Assembly: GCA_021604665.1 (NCBI GenBank)
Contig: BQJK01000001.1
Span: 62,001-126,000, forward strand
Length of the DNA: 64,000 nt
Direction of reading: 5' to 3'
From: Rhodomicrobium sp.
GTDB lineage: Bacteria; Pseudomonadota; Alphaproteobacteria; Rhizobiales; HXMU1428-3
Shown here: positions 49,398 through 58,631 of the stretch, piece after piece
Position numbering within the stretch: position 1 is the first letter of the stretch
Layout of the letters: the number at the start of each line of letters is the position of its first letter
Notes under the pieces: generated by a model
Seen by the model: the letters and a program-made list of their open reading frames with translations, nothing else
Told to the model about the DNA's origin: nothing
The model's database searches: none
Position numbers and translations under genes: made by a program

Positions 49398-49957
49398 TTA
49401 TAAGATTTGTGGGTTCTGATGGTTGCATCCCCACCCACTTGGCTGTTTAAAAAAGCTAGGTATATGGAAAATAAGTATTTTGTCTTTTTCTTGGGTTCGG
49501 ATATAGTTTACCAAGTGGCACCATATTCAAGAGATCAAAATTTATCAGATCCATGATGGCACCAGATCTATGCCCTCAATTGATATACACTCACTTAATA
49601 TCTAATGGCCAATCCATGCCTTCCTCAACCATTCCCACAAAATTCATACGTTGTTTGGCTTGTCACTTCAGGTGCGCGCTGCACTAAGGCGCAAAAAGCA
49701 TCCCGGATTGTAAGACCACATATCTTCACTAGTCATAAGTCTAGGAAAACCCGCAAAAAGAATAAATAGTACGTCTCATGCTTAAGTATAAGGCGCCACT
49801 TATTTAAGCAGGTTTCAGCATAACTGACTAAGAAAATCGCTAAAAAGCGAGCAATTACAATCATTTGCATTTTTTCTATGCAGCCTCACTTAACCCTTCC
49901 GTAAGGTAAATATCTTAACCTTAAACCTATCAATTATTTCCTTTTGAGCGGAGTGGT
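49398..49957. other. 560-base AT-rich intergenic region
   Basis: No gene is seen on either strand. Near 49889 TTAACCCTTCCGTAA resembles the CtrA pattern TTAA-N7-TTAA with one mismatch. This would be the promoter region of the downstream signalling gene. No repeat of the tRNA-Leu 3' end was found. Confidence 0.35.
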
Positions 49958-52900
49958 TTGGGGTCAGTGCGTCAATTAATTACTTCAATAAACGTCTTCA
50001 TTGTCTCGTCCCTGGTCCTCCAAATGACGAGCCCGCCTGCTATGGCTGCTCAACAAGATCCCTCACTATCAAATGTAGCTCATAACGCCATCGAGACGAT
50101 CAGTATGGTCTGGGTACTGCTGGCAGCCACTCTTGTTCTCCTGATGCAAATCGGTTTCATGCTGCTTGAGGCAGGCTCTGTTCGCTCCAAAAATTCTATC
50201 AATGTCGCCCAGAAGAATATGCTGGATTTTGCTTTCGCGACCATTGGTTTTGCCTTCATAGGCTTCATGTTTGCGTTCGCAGCTTCTGGGCCGTTTCCCA
50301 TAGGCTGGGATTCTAACTTTCTGCTTCTCTCCAATCTGGAAAGCGATCAGATCATATTTTTCCTGTTTCAAGTTATGTTTTGCGGAACCGCGGCCACGAT
50401 CGTTTCAGGCGCAGTGGCAGAGCGCATGCGCCTTAGCGCTTATCTCATCTGTTCTCTCGTGCTTGCGGTATTTATCTATCCCATATTTGCCCATTGGGCC
50501 TGGGGCGCAGCGCTTGCCCCAAGTAGCGGCGCATTTCTCGCCAATCAGGGCTTTGTAGATTTTGCCGGCTCTAGCGTGGTTCATGCAACAGGTGCCTGGA
50601 TCGCTCTGGCAGCCTGTTTAATCCTCGGGCCTCGGCTTGGTCGATTTGATAAACAGGGCAACCCGAGACGGATATCCGGCCAAAATCCTGTACTGGCAAC
50701 AGCTGGCGCTTTCTTCCTGTTTGTAGGGTGGATTGGATTTAATGGCGGCTCCACCATGGCCGCCAATGCAGATGTACCGCAAATTGTCTTGAATACAGTG
50801 ATGGCCGGGGCGATAGGTGCTCTGATCGGATACTTTCTCGGGATGGCCCATGACGGTGTTGTCTATCCAGAGAAAATTATGAATGGCATGCTAGGGGGGC
50901 TGGTTGCCGTCACAGCAGGGTGCCAACTCCTCGAGACAAGCGGTGCAATGCTCATTGGCGCATTAGGGAGCGCTGGGGCGATTTTGTTTAATATCTTTCT
51001 TGAGCGCCGCTGCAAAATAGATGATGCAGTTGGGGCAATTGGTGTCCATGGCTGTGCCGGGGTGATCGGCACAATCATGTTAGCAGTTTTGGCGCCGCCA
51101 GAGAATTTGCCCTTGCAGGCAACTCTTCCTCAATTACTGGTTCAGGTGAAAGGGGCGGGTATTAATTTTGCCTTCACGTTCGCTTCCGGCATTTTACTGT
51201 TCTACACCCTACACCGGACAATGAAACTACGGGTCTCGAGGAGAGATGAATGGCACGGTCTAAATGAAGCCGAGCATGGCACCAGCCATAGCATTGGCCA
51301 TATGGAAGCCGCCATGCACGCCCTCACCAGAGGCAAAGCAGACCTAACTGCACGAATTGAGGTGGAGCCCGGCGACGAGATGGAAACCTTCACCAGCAGT
51401 TTTAATAATCTGCTAGATAAATTTGAAGAAGTAGAGCAGGTCCGTAAAAAGAGCAGCGATGAACTACGCACATTGCAAGAAGCCTCCCGCATGAACGAAC
51501 TGGCAAATGCCACCTTTGAAGGGCTTTGCATCATTCGCGGCGGAGAGCTTTTAGATTGCAACAACTCATTCGAGCAGTTGATTGGCTATAATATTGACGA
51601 AATAAAAGGCCGCCCAATTTCTGATTTCGTCACACACTTCCATCTCAAAAGCCTTGAGCAGTCACTCGCCAGCAACAGCACAGAAGCACGAGAGATTGAA
51701 TTGATAGGCCGCAACCGGCTCATGGTGCCGGTTGAACTGCGCAGCCGCGAGATCATCTATCAGGGTGCAAATGCCAATGTCCTGGCGATCGTTGATTTAA
51801 GAGAAAGAAAACGCACTGAAAAACGCATTTTCCATCTGGCTCAGCATGACACGCTAACTGACCTGCCCAATAGAGCGCTGTTTAATAAACATCTATCTGA
51901 AACTCTGGACCAAACAAGAAGGGGAGACACAGGTTTCGCTCTGCACTTCATTGATCTCGATCGCTTTAAAGATATAAACGATATGCATGGCCATCCAGCA
52001 GGGGACGCGGTGATAAAAGAAACCGCAAATCGATTGCGCAAGCTCATTGCCCCTGAAGATATGGTCGCCCGCCTCGGCGGTGATGAATTCGCCATCATTC
52101 AAAAAACCGGTGGGGATCAAACTGTATCGGAGAAATTGGCAGCAGCCATTGTGCATGCTTTTTCAGAACCGTTCCGTTTAGCGCGCGGCTCAATACTACG
52201 CTCAGGGTCTAGCGTTGGCCTTGTTAACTGCAAACAGTCTGAAGATAGTACACCGGAAGCAGTGGTGCAGCGGGCAGACACAGCGCTCTATCATGCAAAG
52301 AATAATGGCAGAAACTGTTACGCTATTTTTGAAGAAGGCATGGACGCTGAGCGCAAAGAGCGTCAAAGCATAGAGCAAGACCTCCATGACGCTATTATGC
52401 ATGGCGAACTTGAAAACCACTATCAGCCGCGCATGGATCTAAGCAGCGGCAAAATTATAAGTTATGAAGCGCTTGTGCGCTGGAACCACCCGTGGCGTGG
52501 TTTATTGGGGCCAAACTCGTTCATACCTGTTGCAGAACAATCCCGTAAAATAATAGAGATTGGTGATTGGGTTATGCGCCGCGCCTGCCTTGATGCTGTC
52601 GCCCATATGCGGGGGGCTCAAGTCAGCGTCAATGTTAGCCCCATACAACTGCGTGATGTGAATTTCTCCATACGGCTAGAAGAGATCCTGAGGGAAACCG
52701 GCCTGCGCCCTGATCTATTAGAATTAGAGATAACAGAAAATCTACTGATAGATGATGATGATGGCGCGCTAAAAATGCTGAACCTGTTATCCAACATGGG
52801 AGTGAAGGTCGCCCTGGATGACTTCGGCACTGGCTATTCTTCTCTTAGCTATCTCAGCCGCTTTAAATTTAACACCGTTAAAATTGACCGCAGCTTTATC

Positions 52901-53158
52901 CGACATGTCGATAAAGATATGCACTCTATTGCAATTGTAGATTCAATCTTCAGCCTGGCCCACGCTTTGAACATGCGCGTTGTAGCAGAAGGTGTTGAGG
53001 ATGAAGAGCAGTTCCTGGCGCTGGTCGATCGGCGCTGCGATGAAATACAAGGTTATCTCATCGGCCGTCCTGTACCGATTGCAGAAATCATCCATGAAGT
53101 GCCTGAATTCCTGAGGGAAGAGAACTATAAACGCGAGCAAATATTCTTGCCGGTCTAA
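49958..53158 (+). CDS. ammonium transporter-HAMP/PAS-GGDEF-EAL fusion (ammonium-linked c-di-GMP enzyme)
   Basis: The 1066-residue protein begins with a signal-like helix, then a full Amt channel (about 40-425). The ammonium-site Asp201 (VDFAGSSVVHATG) and the pore twin histidines His209 and His364 (GVHGCAGVIG) are present. A HAMP-like linker (about 440-495) and a PAS domain (about 510-615) lead to GGDEF (707-711). Its inhibitory-site Arg is missing (APED instead of RxxD). EAL is intact at 837-839, with NVSPIQL, DDFGTGYSS and VVAEGVED. It likely couples ammonium binding or transport to c-di-GMP turnover. The start is TTG at 49958; a GTG at 49967 is possible. No glnK is adjacent. Confidence 0.92.
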   Translation: MGSVRQLITSINVFIVSSLVLQMTSPPAMAAQQDPSLSNVAHNAIETISMVWVLLAATLVLLMQIGFMLLEAGSVRSKNSINVAQKNMLDFAFATIGFAFIGFMFAFAASGPFPIGWDSNFLLLSNLESDQIIFFLFQVMFCGTAATIVSGAVAERMRLSAYLICSLVLAVFIYPIFAHWAWGAALAPSSGAFLANQGFVDFAGSSVVHATGAWIALAACLILGPRLGRFDKQGNPRRISGQNPVLATAGAFFLFVGWIGFNGGSTMAANADVPQIVLNTVMAGAIGALIGYFLGMAHDGVVYPEKIMNGMLGGLVAVTAGCQLLETSGAMLIGALGSAGAILFNIFLERRCKIDDAVGAIGVHGCAGVIGTIMLAVLAPPENLPLQATLPQLLVQVKGAGINFAFTFASGILLFYTLHRTMKLRVSRRDEWHGLNEAEHGTSHSIGHMEAAMHALTRGKADLTARIEVEPGDEMETFTSSFNNLLDKFEEVEQVRKKSSDELRTLQEASRMNELANATFEGLCIIRGGELLDCNNSFEQLIGYNIDEIKGRPISDFVTHFHLKSLEQSLASNSTEAREIELIGRNRLMVPVELRSREIIYQGANANVLAIVDLRERKRTEKRIFHLAQHDTLTDLPNRALFNKHLSETLDQTRRGDTGFALHFIDLDRFKDINDMHGHPAGDAVIKETANRLRKLIAPEDMVARLGGDEFAIIQKTGGDQTVSEKLAAAIVHAFSEPFRLARGSILRSGSSVGLVNCKQSEDSTPEAVVQRADTALYHAKNNGRNCYAIFEEGMDAERKERQSIEQDLHDAIMHGELENHYQPRMDLSSGKIISYEALVRWNHPWRGLLGPNSFIPVAEQSRKIIEIGDWVMRRACLDAVAHMRGAQVSVNVSPIQLRDVNFSIRLEEILRETGLRPDLLELEITENLLIDDDDGALKMLNLLSNMGVKVALDDFGTGYSSLSYLSRFKFNTVKIDRSFIRHVDKDMHSIAIVDSIFSLAHALNMRVVAEGVEDEEQFLALVDRRCDEIQGYLIGRPVPIAEIIHEVPEFLREENYKREQIFLPV

Positions 53159-53192
53159 GTCTCATCATCAGCGCCTGAACTCATGCTATCTC

Positions 53193-53220
53193 TGTGAAGC
53201 CGCTTTTTTGCGAAGCGGCT
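53193..53220. terminator. hairpin between the Amt fusion and the PQ-loop-like gene
   Basis: AAGCCGCTT pairs with AAGCGGCTT-like sequence (AAGCGGCT) around TTTTGCG, between convergent genes. There is no T-run on either side, so it may be a weak bidirectional terminator. Confidence 0.4.
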
Positions 53221-53224
53221 GGCC

Positions 53225-53818
53225 TTAGACTGCGGGAGGAGGCCGCACGCCCCGGCGCAAAACCACCATGATAATAAAAACCAAACACGCCATGGCAATC
53301 GTTAGCGGAAACGTGACCGTTGCCGGGGTAAAAACTTCAAGCGCGGCAAACGCAAACAAATTGCGCAGCAGCATCAACCAGAAAAACAACAGCTGTTCTT
53401 CATAGGGGTGATGATAGGCTTTGCGGAAGGTTGGTCCAAATCCAAGCAGGTCAACCAGGGTTAGTACCAAAACCGCTAAAAATGGCGAGGCCGTTAAATA
53501 CCACAAGGGTAAGGAACAGAACGCTAATATCAGAAACAACCAATCCGTCTTGGTGATTTGCAAATCGCCTCGTTTAAGAAAGGCCAGCACAGCCACCCCG
53601 ATGGTCAGAAGGCCAGAAATACCAATGGGCCAGGCCCCAACACCACCGCCATCTGAAAGTTGTGCTAAAAAAACCAGAAATGTGGTGACACCCCATATAA
53701 TCCAGGAGAAAACATGCGGCCGCGTACGCCCCAACCGGATAGAGCGGATATACGGCCAAAAAGCAGCTATCGTCAGCGTAATAGCCGCGGCACTTAATAT
53801 CAATTTATAGTGCAGCAT
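53225..53818 (-). CDS. multi-helix membrane protein, PQ-loop-like
   Basis: The 197-residue protein has about seven hydrophobic helices. WPYIRSIRLGRTRPHVFSWI near the N-terminus and a similar GFGPTFRKAYHHPYEEQ later resemble the internal repeat of PQ-loop/SWEET-type proteins. In both, the Pro-Gln pair itself is not kept. A small-molecule transport role is conceivable. It is not recognised further. It converges on the Amt-fusion gene. Confidence 0.7.
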   Translation of the reverse strand: MLHYKLILSAAAITLTIAAFWPYIRSIRLGRTRPHVFSWIIWGVTTFLVFLAQLSDGGGVGAWPIGISGLLTIGVAVLAFLKRGDLQITKTDWLFLILAFCSLPLWYLTASPFLAVLVLTLVDLLGFGPTFRKAYHHPYEEQLLFFWLMLLRNLFAFAALEVFTPATVTFPLTIAMACLVFIIMVVLRRGVRPPPAV

Positions 53819-53912
53819 GGGGCTGCGCTGTTATGGGGCTCACATGAAAAGCTCTTTATTGATCAAACATAGCGGCAGCATAGGCAGTATCAGCCTCATG
53901 TTCAATTACCGG

Positions 53913-54863
53913 CTAGCGCCGTTTATGCCATTTCTTGCGCTTGCTAACGCGAAACAGTTTGCGCTGCCGGGCCCTGATTTTGCGGTCAACCTCCGCATAT
54001 AATTGCCGGTAGCTTTTGCCGCCAATGATGGTCTTCGGGTTTTTGTGATGCAGCCCACCATATTTAGTCGCCAGCTTCTCAATCGCGACCGGGCGAAACG
54101 GCTGACTAGAGGTAATGTGAACAAGTTTATAGCCCCTGGCTTTAAGGGCCGCGAGCAGACGGGGCATAGCGCGCGCTGTTGCCGGCTTGATATCATGCAG
54201 CAGAATAATCCCCTTACCCCGCCGTTTTAATTGGCTAAGTGTGCGGCTGATAATACGAGCAGGCGATAGCCCGTCAGTATCACCAGGGATAATATCGACA
54301 GAGAAATTTGCAATTTTGCGCTGGGTTAAATAGTCATTCAGCTTCGGCTCATCATGCAAACCGGGGTATCGGAAAAAAGCAGAGATAGGCCGCCCGGCAC
54401 TGCTGGCAACCTCTAAAAACCCGCGCTCAATCTGATAACGGGAATAGTCATTATAATGATGCCGAAGGTCTCGCGGGTGGCTGTGGGTGTGGGTGCCAAT
54501 GCTATGGCCCGCTGCAGCAATGCGTTTCATCACATCAGGGGCATCAAGCGCCATTTTGCCAACAGCAAAAAAGGTCGCCTTGGCGCAGTGGCGTGCCAAA
54601 GCTCTCAGGATCTTGTTGGTTACATGCGGCAAGGGGCCATCATCAAACGTCAAAACCACTTCACCAGGGTTTAAAGGCAGGGTATTATCAAACTGGGCCC
54701 GGCCAAATTGCCCCCCTTGGCTCACATCAATTTCCAGCACCCGAGAAACACCAAGCGCGCCTTTATGCTTGCAGGCGTTGTTGGCCGCAGCACTTGCCGC
54801 AATTGCCCTGCCGATTGGCTGAAATATGAATGAAATTAACACTATAAGGCATAAAAGCTTCAT
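53913..54863 (-). CDS. secreted polysaccharide deacetylase (NodB domain)
   Basis: A carbohydrate esterase 4 enzyme, 316 residues from the ATG at 54863, with a signal peptide ending near GRAIAASA. NodB motifs are VVLTFDDGPLPH (catalytic and metal Asp), GTHTHSHPRDL (two metal His), RYPGLHDEP and ILLHDI near the end of the domain. The C-terminal 80 residues are very basic (ending KRKKWHKRR). The frame extends to a TTG at 54923, but the shorter start gives a proper signal peptide. Substrate may be a glycan or peptidoglycan. Confidence 0.87.
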   Translation of the reverse strand: MKLLCLIVLISFIFQPIGRAIAASAAANNACKHKGALGVSRVLEIDVSQGGQFGRAQFDNTLPLNPGEVVLTFDDGPLPHVTNKILRALARHCAKATFFAVGKMALDAPDVMKRIAAAGHSIGTHTHSHPRDLRHHYNDYSRYQIERGFLEVASSAGRPISAFFRYPGLHDEPKLNDYLTQRKIANFSVDIIPGDTDGLSPARIISRTLSQLKRRGKGIILLHDIKPATARAMPRLLAALKARGYKLVHITSSQPFRPVAIEKLATKYGGLHHKNPKTIIGGKSYRQLYAEVDRKIRARQRKLFRVSKRKKWHKRR

Positions 54864-55061
54864 CAATTGCGAAAACGCTGCGACTGATCTATACACAAAA
54901 CTAATCCCATATTGTATCGTCAAAGACTATAATTCTGACATCGCTTCCGGCTAGTGTAGCGGCAACTTGAAGGCCTGACTAAGAAACATCAAAATCCAAC
55001 AGAAAATTTACCGGCTTGTGTATAGGTATATACTAACCAGCTGAGGGAGCATGGCGAGAGA

Positions 55062-56444
55062 ATGACAAAATCATCAGTCACGACTGAAGCGACACAAACC
55101 ACTGATGAAGAGGTTAGCCGGGATTTTGTACGCCAGGTGTCAGCAGCGATTGATGAACGCGCCGCAGTTCCCCTGAAAATTCTGGTAACAGACCTCCATG
55201 AATCTGACCTTGCCGACCTCCTGGAAAATCTTCCTCCAAACTACCGGAATGATTTTATCGAACTCATGGGCACTGAGTTCAACATTGATGTTTATGCCCA
55301 GCTAGAGGAACCCGTCCGCGCTCAGATCGTTGAGGATATGCCCAATGATCAAGTCGCAGATGTTATCCGCAAGCTGGATACCGACGATGCGGTTTACCTG
55401 ATTGAAGATCTGGAGCAGGCGGAACAAACCGCTATTCTCGAGCAGATCCCGGAGATTGAGCGCGCCCCGCTGGAGCGCAGCCTCGAATATCCAGATGATA
55501 GTGCTGGCCGCCTCATGCAGGCCGATTTTATAGCGGTGCCTCCCTTTTGGTCCGTTGGCCAAACCATTGACTATATGCGTGAGACAAAAGACCTGCCCGA
55601 TCATTTCTCGGAAATCTATGTCATCAATCCAGATTTTCATCTGTTAGGCATTTTGCCGTTAAACCGCCTGCTACGCTCAGGTCGCCCAACCCGGGTCAGC
55701 GATATTATGGATGATGACCATAAAATCATTGAAGCTGATCTCGATCAGGAAGAGGTGGCCCGCCAGTTTGAGCGCTACAATCTGCTCTCAGCCCCTGTTG
55801 TTGATAATGACCAACGGCTGCTCGGTGTTGTCACCGTTGATGACGTGGTGGATGTGATCCAGGAAGAGGCTGAAGAGGATATTAAACGTCTCGGCGGTGT
55901 TGGTGATGAGGCCCTTTCAGATACAGTGATCAACATTACCAAAAGCCGTTTCACCTGGCTGATGATAAATCTGTTCACGGCCATTCTGGCGTCAGTTGTG
56001 ATCAATATGTTTGAAGCAACCATCAATGAAAAAGTCGCCCTAGCCGTACTAATGACCATTGTGGCCTCTATGGGCGGCAATGCAGCGACCCAAACCATGA
56101 CGGTCTCTGTGCGCGCCCTTGCAACCAAAGAGTTGAATACGGTAAATGCCATCAGAATTATCACAAGGGAAGGGCTGGTGGGCCTGGCAAATGGCGTGTT
56201 GTTCGCATTTGTCACCGGCCTTGTCACGCTGATCTGGTTTCAGAATCTCGGGCTTGCGGTCATCATGGGCACGGCGATGATATTTAACATGCTAATCGCC
56301 GGCTTCTCAGGGATACTCATCCCGATGATCCTGGAGCGCCTGAAAATCGACCCAGCCGTCGCCTCCAGCGTCTTCGTCACAACTGTCACCGATATCGTCG
56401 GCTTCTTCTCATTTCTTGGGCTGGCAGCACTCTTTTTGATTTAG
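55062..56444 (+). CDS. mgtE: magnesium transporter MgtE
   Basis: The 460-residue MgtE channel has an N-terminal superhelical domain (about 15-135: LHESDLADLLENLPP). Two CBS domains (about 140-265, GILPLNRLLRSGR and GVVTVDDVVDVIQEEA) follow, then five membrane helices with the pore motif ASMGGNAATQTM. Mg2+ binding to the CBS part gates the channel. The leader has no recognisable Mg riboswitch. It has no operon partner. Confidence 0.94.
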   Translation: MTKSSVTTEATQTTDEEVSRDFVRQVSAAIDERAAVPLKILVTDLHESDLADLLENLPPNYRNDFIELMGTEFNIDVYAQLEEPVRAQIVEDMPNDQVADVIRKLDTDDAVYLIEDLEQAEQTAILEQIPEIERAPLERSLEYPDDSAGRLMQADFIAVPPFWSVGQTIDYMRETKDLPDHFSEIYVINPDFHLLGILPLNRLLRSGRPTRVSDIMDDDHKIIEADLDQEEVARQFERYNLLSAPVVDNDQRLLGVVTVDDVVDVIQEEAEEDIKRLGGVGDEALSDTVINITKSRFTWLMINLFTAILASVVINMFEATINEKVALAVLMTIVASMGGNAATQTMTVSVRALATKELNTVNAIRIITREGLVGLANGVLFAFVTGLVTLIWFQNLGLAVIMGTAMIFNMLIAGFSGILIPMILERLKIDPAVASSVFVTTVTDIVGFFSFLGLAALFLI

Positions 56445-56609
56445 CCATTCTATCGTCATTCTTATCAGCCTTATATCGACAATCCCGTTAAAAAAATCAT
56501 TGCGGCAGCTGCTTCTCATGACATTCTTAGTTCTGGCTGGAATTCTCAAAACATTCTCAATATCAACATGTAATGCTATAAAAAACAGGATAAGGAAGGA
56601 AACACTGCT

Positions 56610-57071
56610 TTGAAACACAAGATTCTGAGTTTGGTCCTCACGTTGGGCTTAATGGCCCCTTTAGGTTACGTAGGTACTGCATCTGCCAAGCCACTTTGTG
56701 ATAATTTCGGCTTTGCAGGGCTTTTGGCCTCCTGTAACCGGAGTAAAGAGAAAATCAAAGTGACACTGTCATCAGGTAAGCCACTGGGCAAAGATGTCGT
56801 CCTGGAATCTGGTGCCTATTACAAAATGGATATCACTTCAGATGGTTCCGCAGAACTGGCGCTCTCAGGCCCAAGTTTTTTCCGCGCGATTTGGATCAAT
56901 GAAATTGTGATCAATCAAATTGAAATTCGTCCAATGGCCATCGAGTCACTGGAGTTTGACGCAGCAGGTTCAGCCGAAATTTCATTTGTCGCGATCAAAC
57001 CTGGCACTCACATTCTGCGCATCCCAGGTTCAACCGGTAAAACGCAGCAAATTAAACTCACCATCAAGTAA
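56610..57071 (+). CDS. secreted beta-rich protein of unknown function
   Basis: The 153-residue protein starts with TTG behind AAGGAAGGA and has a signal peptide ending near VGTASA. The mature part has two cysteines near the start (PLCDNF, LASCNR) and then alternating strands such as YYKMDITSDGSAEL and GTHILRIPGSTGKTQQ, suggesting a small beta-sandwich. No family is recognised. It is 14 bases upstream of another small secreted protein, so they probably form an operon. Confidence 0.72.
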   Translation: MKHKILSLVLTLGLMAPLGYVGTASAKPLCDNFGFAGLLASCNRSKEKIKVTLSSGKPLGKDVVLESGAYYKMDITSDGSAELALSGPSFFRAIWINEIVINQIEIRPMAIESLEFDAAGSAEISFVAIKPGTHILRIPGSTGKTQQIKLTIK

Positions 57072-57085
57072 AGGATTTTGTCAGA

Positions 57086-57361
57086 ATGAAGTCATTTTTT
57101 AAAACCCTCACCGTCGCCATGATAGCTTTCACATTGGCGAGCCCTGCTGTTTCATTTGCCGATGACGACAAGAAAATTGATAAAGAAACAGTTGAAAAGA
57201 TTATGGCCAAATTGACCGAGATGAAATGTCAAATGGATCCGGATGACATCGAAGTTGAGGACGATGGCTATGAGCTTGATGATGTGATCTGCGAAGGCGG
57301 CAAACAATTCGACATCGAATTGGACAAAGACCTTAATGAAACAGGTCGCAAAGACGATTAA
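57086..57361 (+). CDS. small secreted PepSY-like protein
   Basis: The 91-residue product has a signal peptide (MKSFFKTLTVAMIAF to about VSFA). The acidic mature domain shows the PepSY-like pattern KETVEKIMAKL, then EVEDDGYELDDV and KQFDIELDKDLNE. Such domains often act as inhibitors or small binding proteins in the periplasm. It is co-directional with the preceding secreted protein and followed by a strong terminator. Confidence 0.7.
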   Translation: MKSFFKTLTVAMIAFTLASPAVSFADDDKKIDKETVEKIMAKLTEMKCQMDPDDIEVEDDGYELDDVICEGGKQFDIELDKDLNETGRKDD

Positions 57362-57386
57362 GAGCCTTTAGCTTAACTATTAGAAT

Positions 57387-57428
57387 AATCCCGGGATGGC
57401 CAGAACACCATCCTGGGATTTTTTTTTT
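57387..57428 (+). terminator. intrinsic terminator after the PepSY-like gene
   Basis: AATCCCGGGATGG pairs over 13 bases with CCATCCTGGGATT (one G-T wobble) and runs into ten T residues. Confidence 0.92.
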
Positions 57429-57600
57429 GCTAATGCTTCCCGCCATTTTCAATGAAGCTGACTAAATCATCAACAAGAGCTACATCCTCGTTGCCCCTAT
57501 CCAACACCATTGCTATTGTTATCGCATGCGGCAAGTTGCCACACGTTGCTGGCATATCAGTGACGGGGTAATCAATAATCAAAATAGCGGGGAGAACGCC

Positions 57601-58527
57601 ATGCTTAGTACGATACCCTACGAGGTCCCACCATCATTATTATCCGGCTTAAGCGGTGATCCAACGCCAACCGTTGTGGTTGGGGCCAACACGGCGATTG
57701 TGCTGGAAAGCGTCAAGGCAGCCGTTGATGCAGGGCTGATCAAACCAATCCTCGTCGGCGAGCCTGACCTCATCAATAAGGCCGCAACGGAAGTCGGCTT
57801 CGGTTTTGAGAACGCTCATGTTGTACCAGCTTTTAGTGAGGAAGAAACAGCTCAAAAAGGCGTCAAGATTGCAAGCGATGGCGAGGCTGGCATCGTCATG
57901 AAGGGCCATATTCACACGGATGTCCTGATCCGCGCGGCCCTGAGCAAGACGGACGGGCTGAGATGCGGCCGGCGCTTTACCCATGTCTCTCACCTCACGA
58001 TCCCCGGGGATCCAAAAGTACTCATCCTGACAGACCCGGCAGTCAATGTGCTGCCCGATGCACCAACCCGAATGGACATGGTGCGCAACTCTGTTGATCT
58101 TGCGCGTGCTATTGGCATCGCAAGGCCAAAGGTTGCCATGTTATCAGCGGTTGAGATTGTCAATCCGGGCATGCCCTCATCGGTCGCGGCAAAAGAAACC
58201 GTGGACGCATTTAATGCATCAGGGGAGGATCAGGGTTTCGACATCGCCGGCCCCTTCGCCTTCGACAATGCAATTTCACCAGAAGCCGCGCGCATCAAGG
58301 GCGTGAACAACCCTGTGGCAGGGCAAGCTGATATCATAGTGTCACCAAATATCGAAACAGCTAATGCCATCGGCCGTATCATGGTCAACTTCATGAGCGC
58401 CGTGCTCGCGGGCGTCGTCATGGGGGCGAAGGTGCCCTTCGTCCTGACATCCCGTGCCGACCCGGCGGAAGCCCGGCTCGCCTCCATCGCCCTTGCCCGC
58501 AAGATCTCAGAGTATCAGGCTGGTTAA
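57601..58527 (+). CDS. phosphate acetyl/butyryltransferase-family protein
   Basis: The 308-residue enzyme belongs to the PTA/PTB family, which moves acyl groups between CoA and phosphate. VVGANTAIVLESVKAAVDAGL, GIVMKGHIHTDVLIRAALSK, LTDPAVNVLPD, a SAVEIVNPGMPSS segment and GPFAFDNAISPEAA are typical. The ATG at 57601 follows GGGGAGA; the frame is open from 57526 but lacks family sequence there. Whether acetyl- or butyryl-phosphate is made is unclear. No acetate kinase gene is adjacent. Confidence 0.87.
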   Translation: MLSTIPYEVPPSLLSGLSGDPTPTVVVGANTAIVLESVKAAVDAGLIKPILVGEPDLINKAATEVGFGFENAHVVPAFSEEETAQKGVKIASDGEAGIVMKGHIHTDVLIRAALSKTDGLRCGRRFTHVSHLTIPGDPKVLILTDPAVNVLPDAPTRMDMVRNSVDLARAIGIARPKVAMLSAVEIVNPGMPSSVAAKETVDAFNASGEDQGFDIAGPFAFDNAISPEAARIKGVNNPVAGQADIIVSPNIETANAIGRIMVNFMSAVLAGVVMGAKVPFVLTSRADPAEARLASIALARKISEYQAG

Positions 58528-58590
58528 ATAAAAGGGCACATCACAGAGGCAGCGTTATATCCCTCAATACCCCAGAAGGCGACCGAAGAG

Positions 58591-58625
58591 AGCACACCAA
58601 TTCACCTGATATGAATTGGTGTGCT
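58591..58625. terminator. perfect 14-bp hairpin between convergent genes
   Basis: AGCACACCAATTCA pairs exactly with TGAATTGGTGTGCT around CCTGATA. It lies between the ends of the phosphotransacetylase-like gene (plus) and the cupin gene (minus). A T-rich stretch is not adjacent, so it is probably a bidirectional terminator of moderate strength. Confidence 0.6.
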
Positions 58626-58631
58626 GTAGCC

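Noticed and set aside
47910..49957. Integrated element with attachment repeats after tRNA-Leu(GAG)
   Set aside because: No integrase gene and no second copy of the tRNA 3' end were found, so only possible acquisition is reported.
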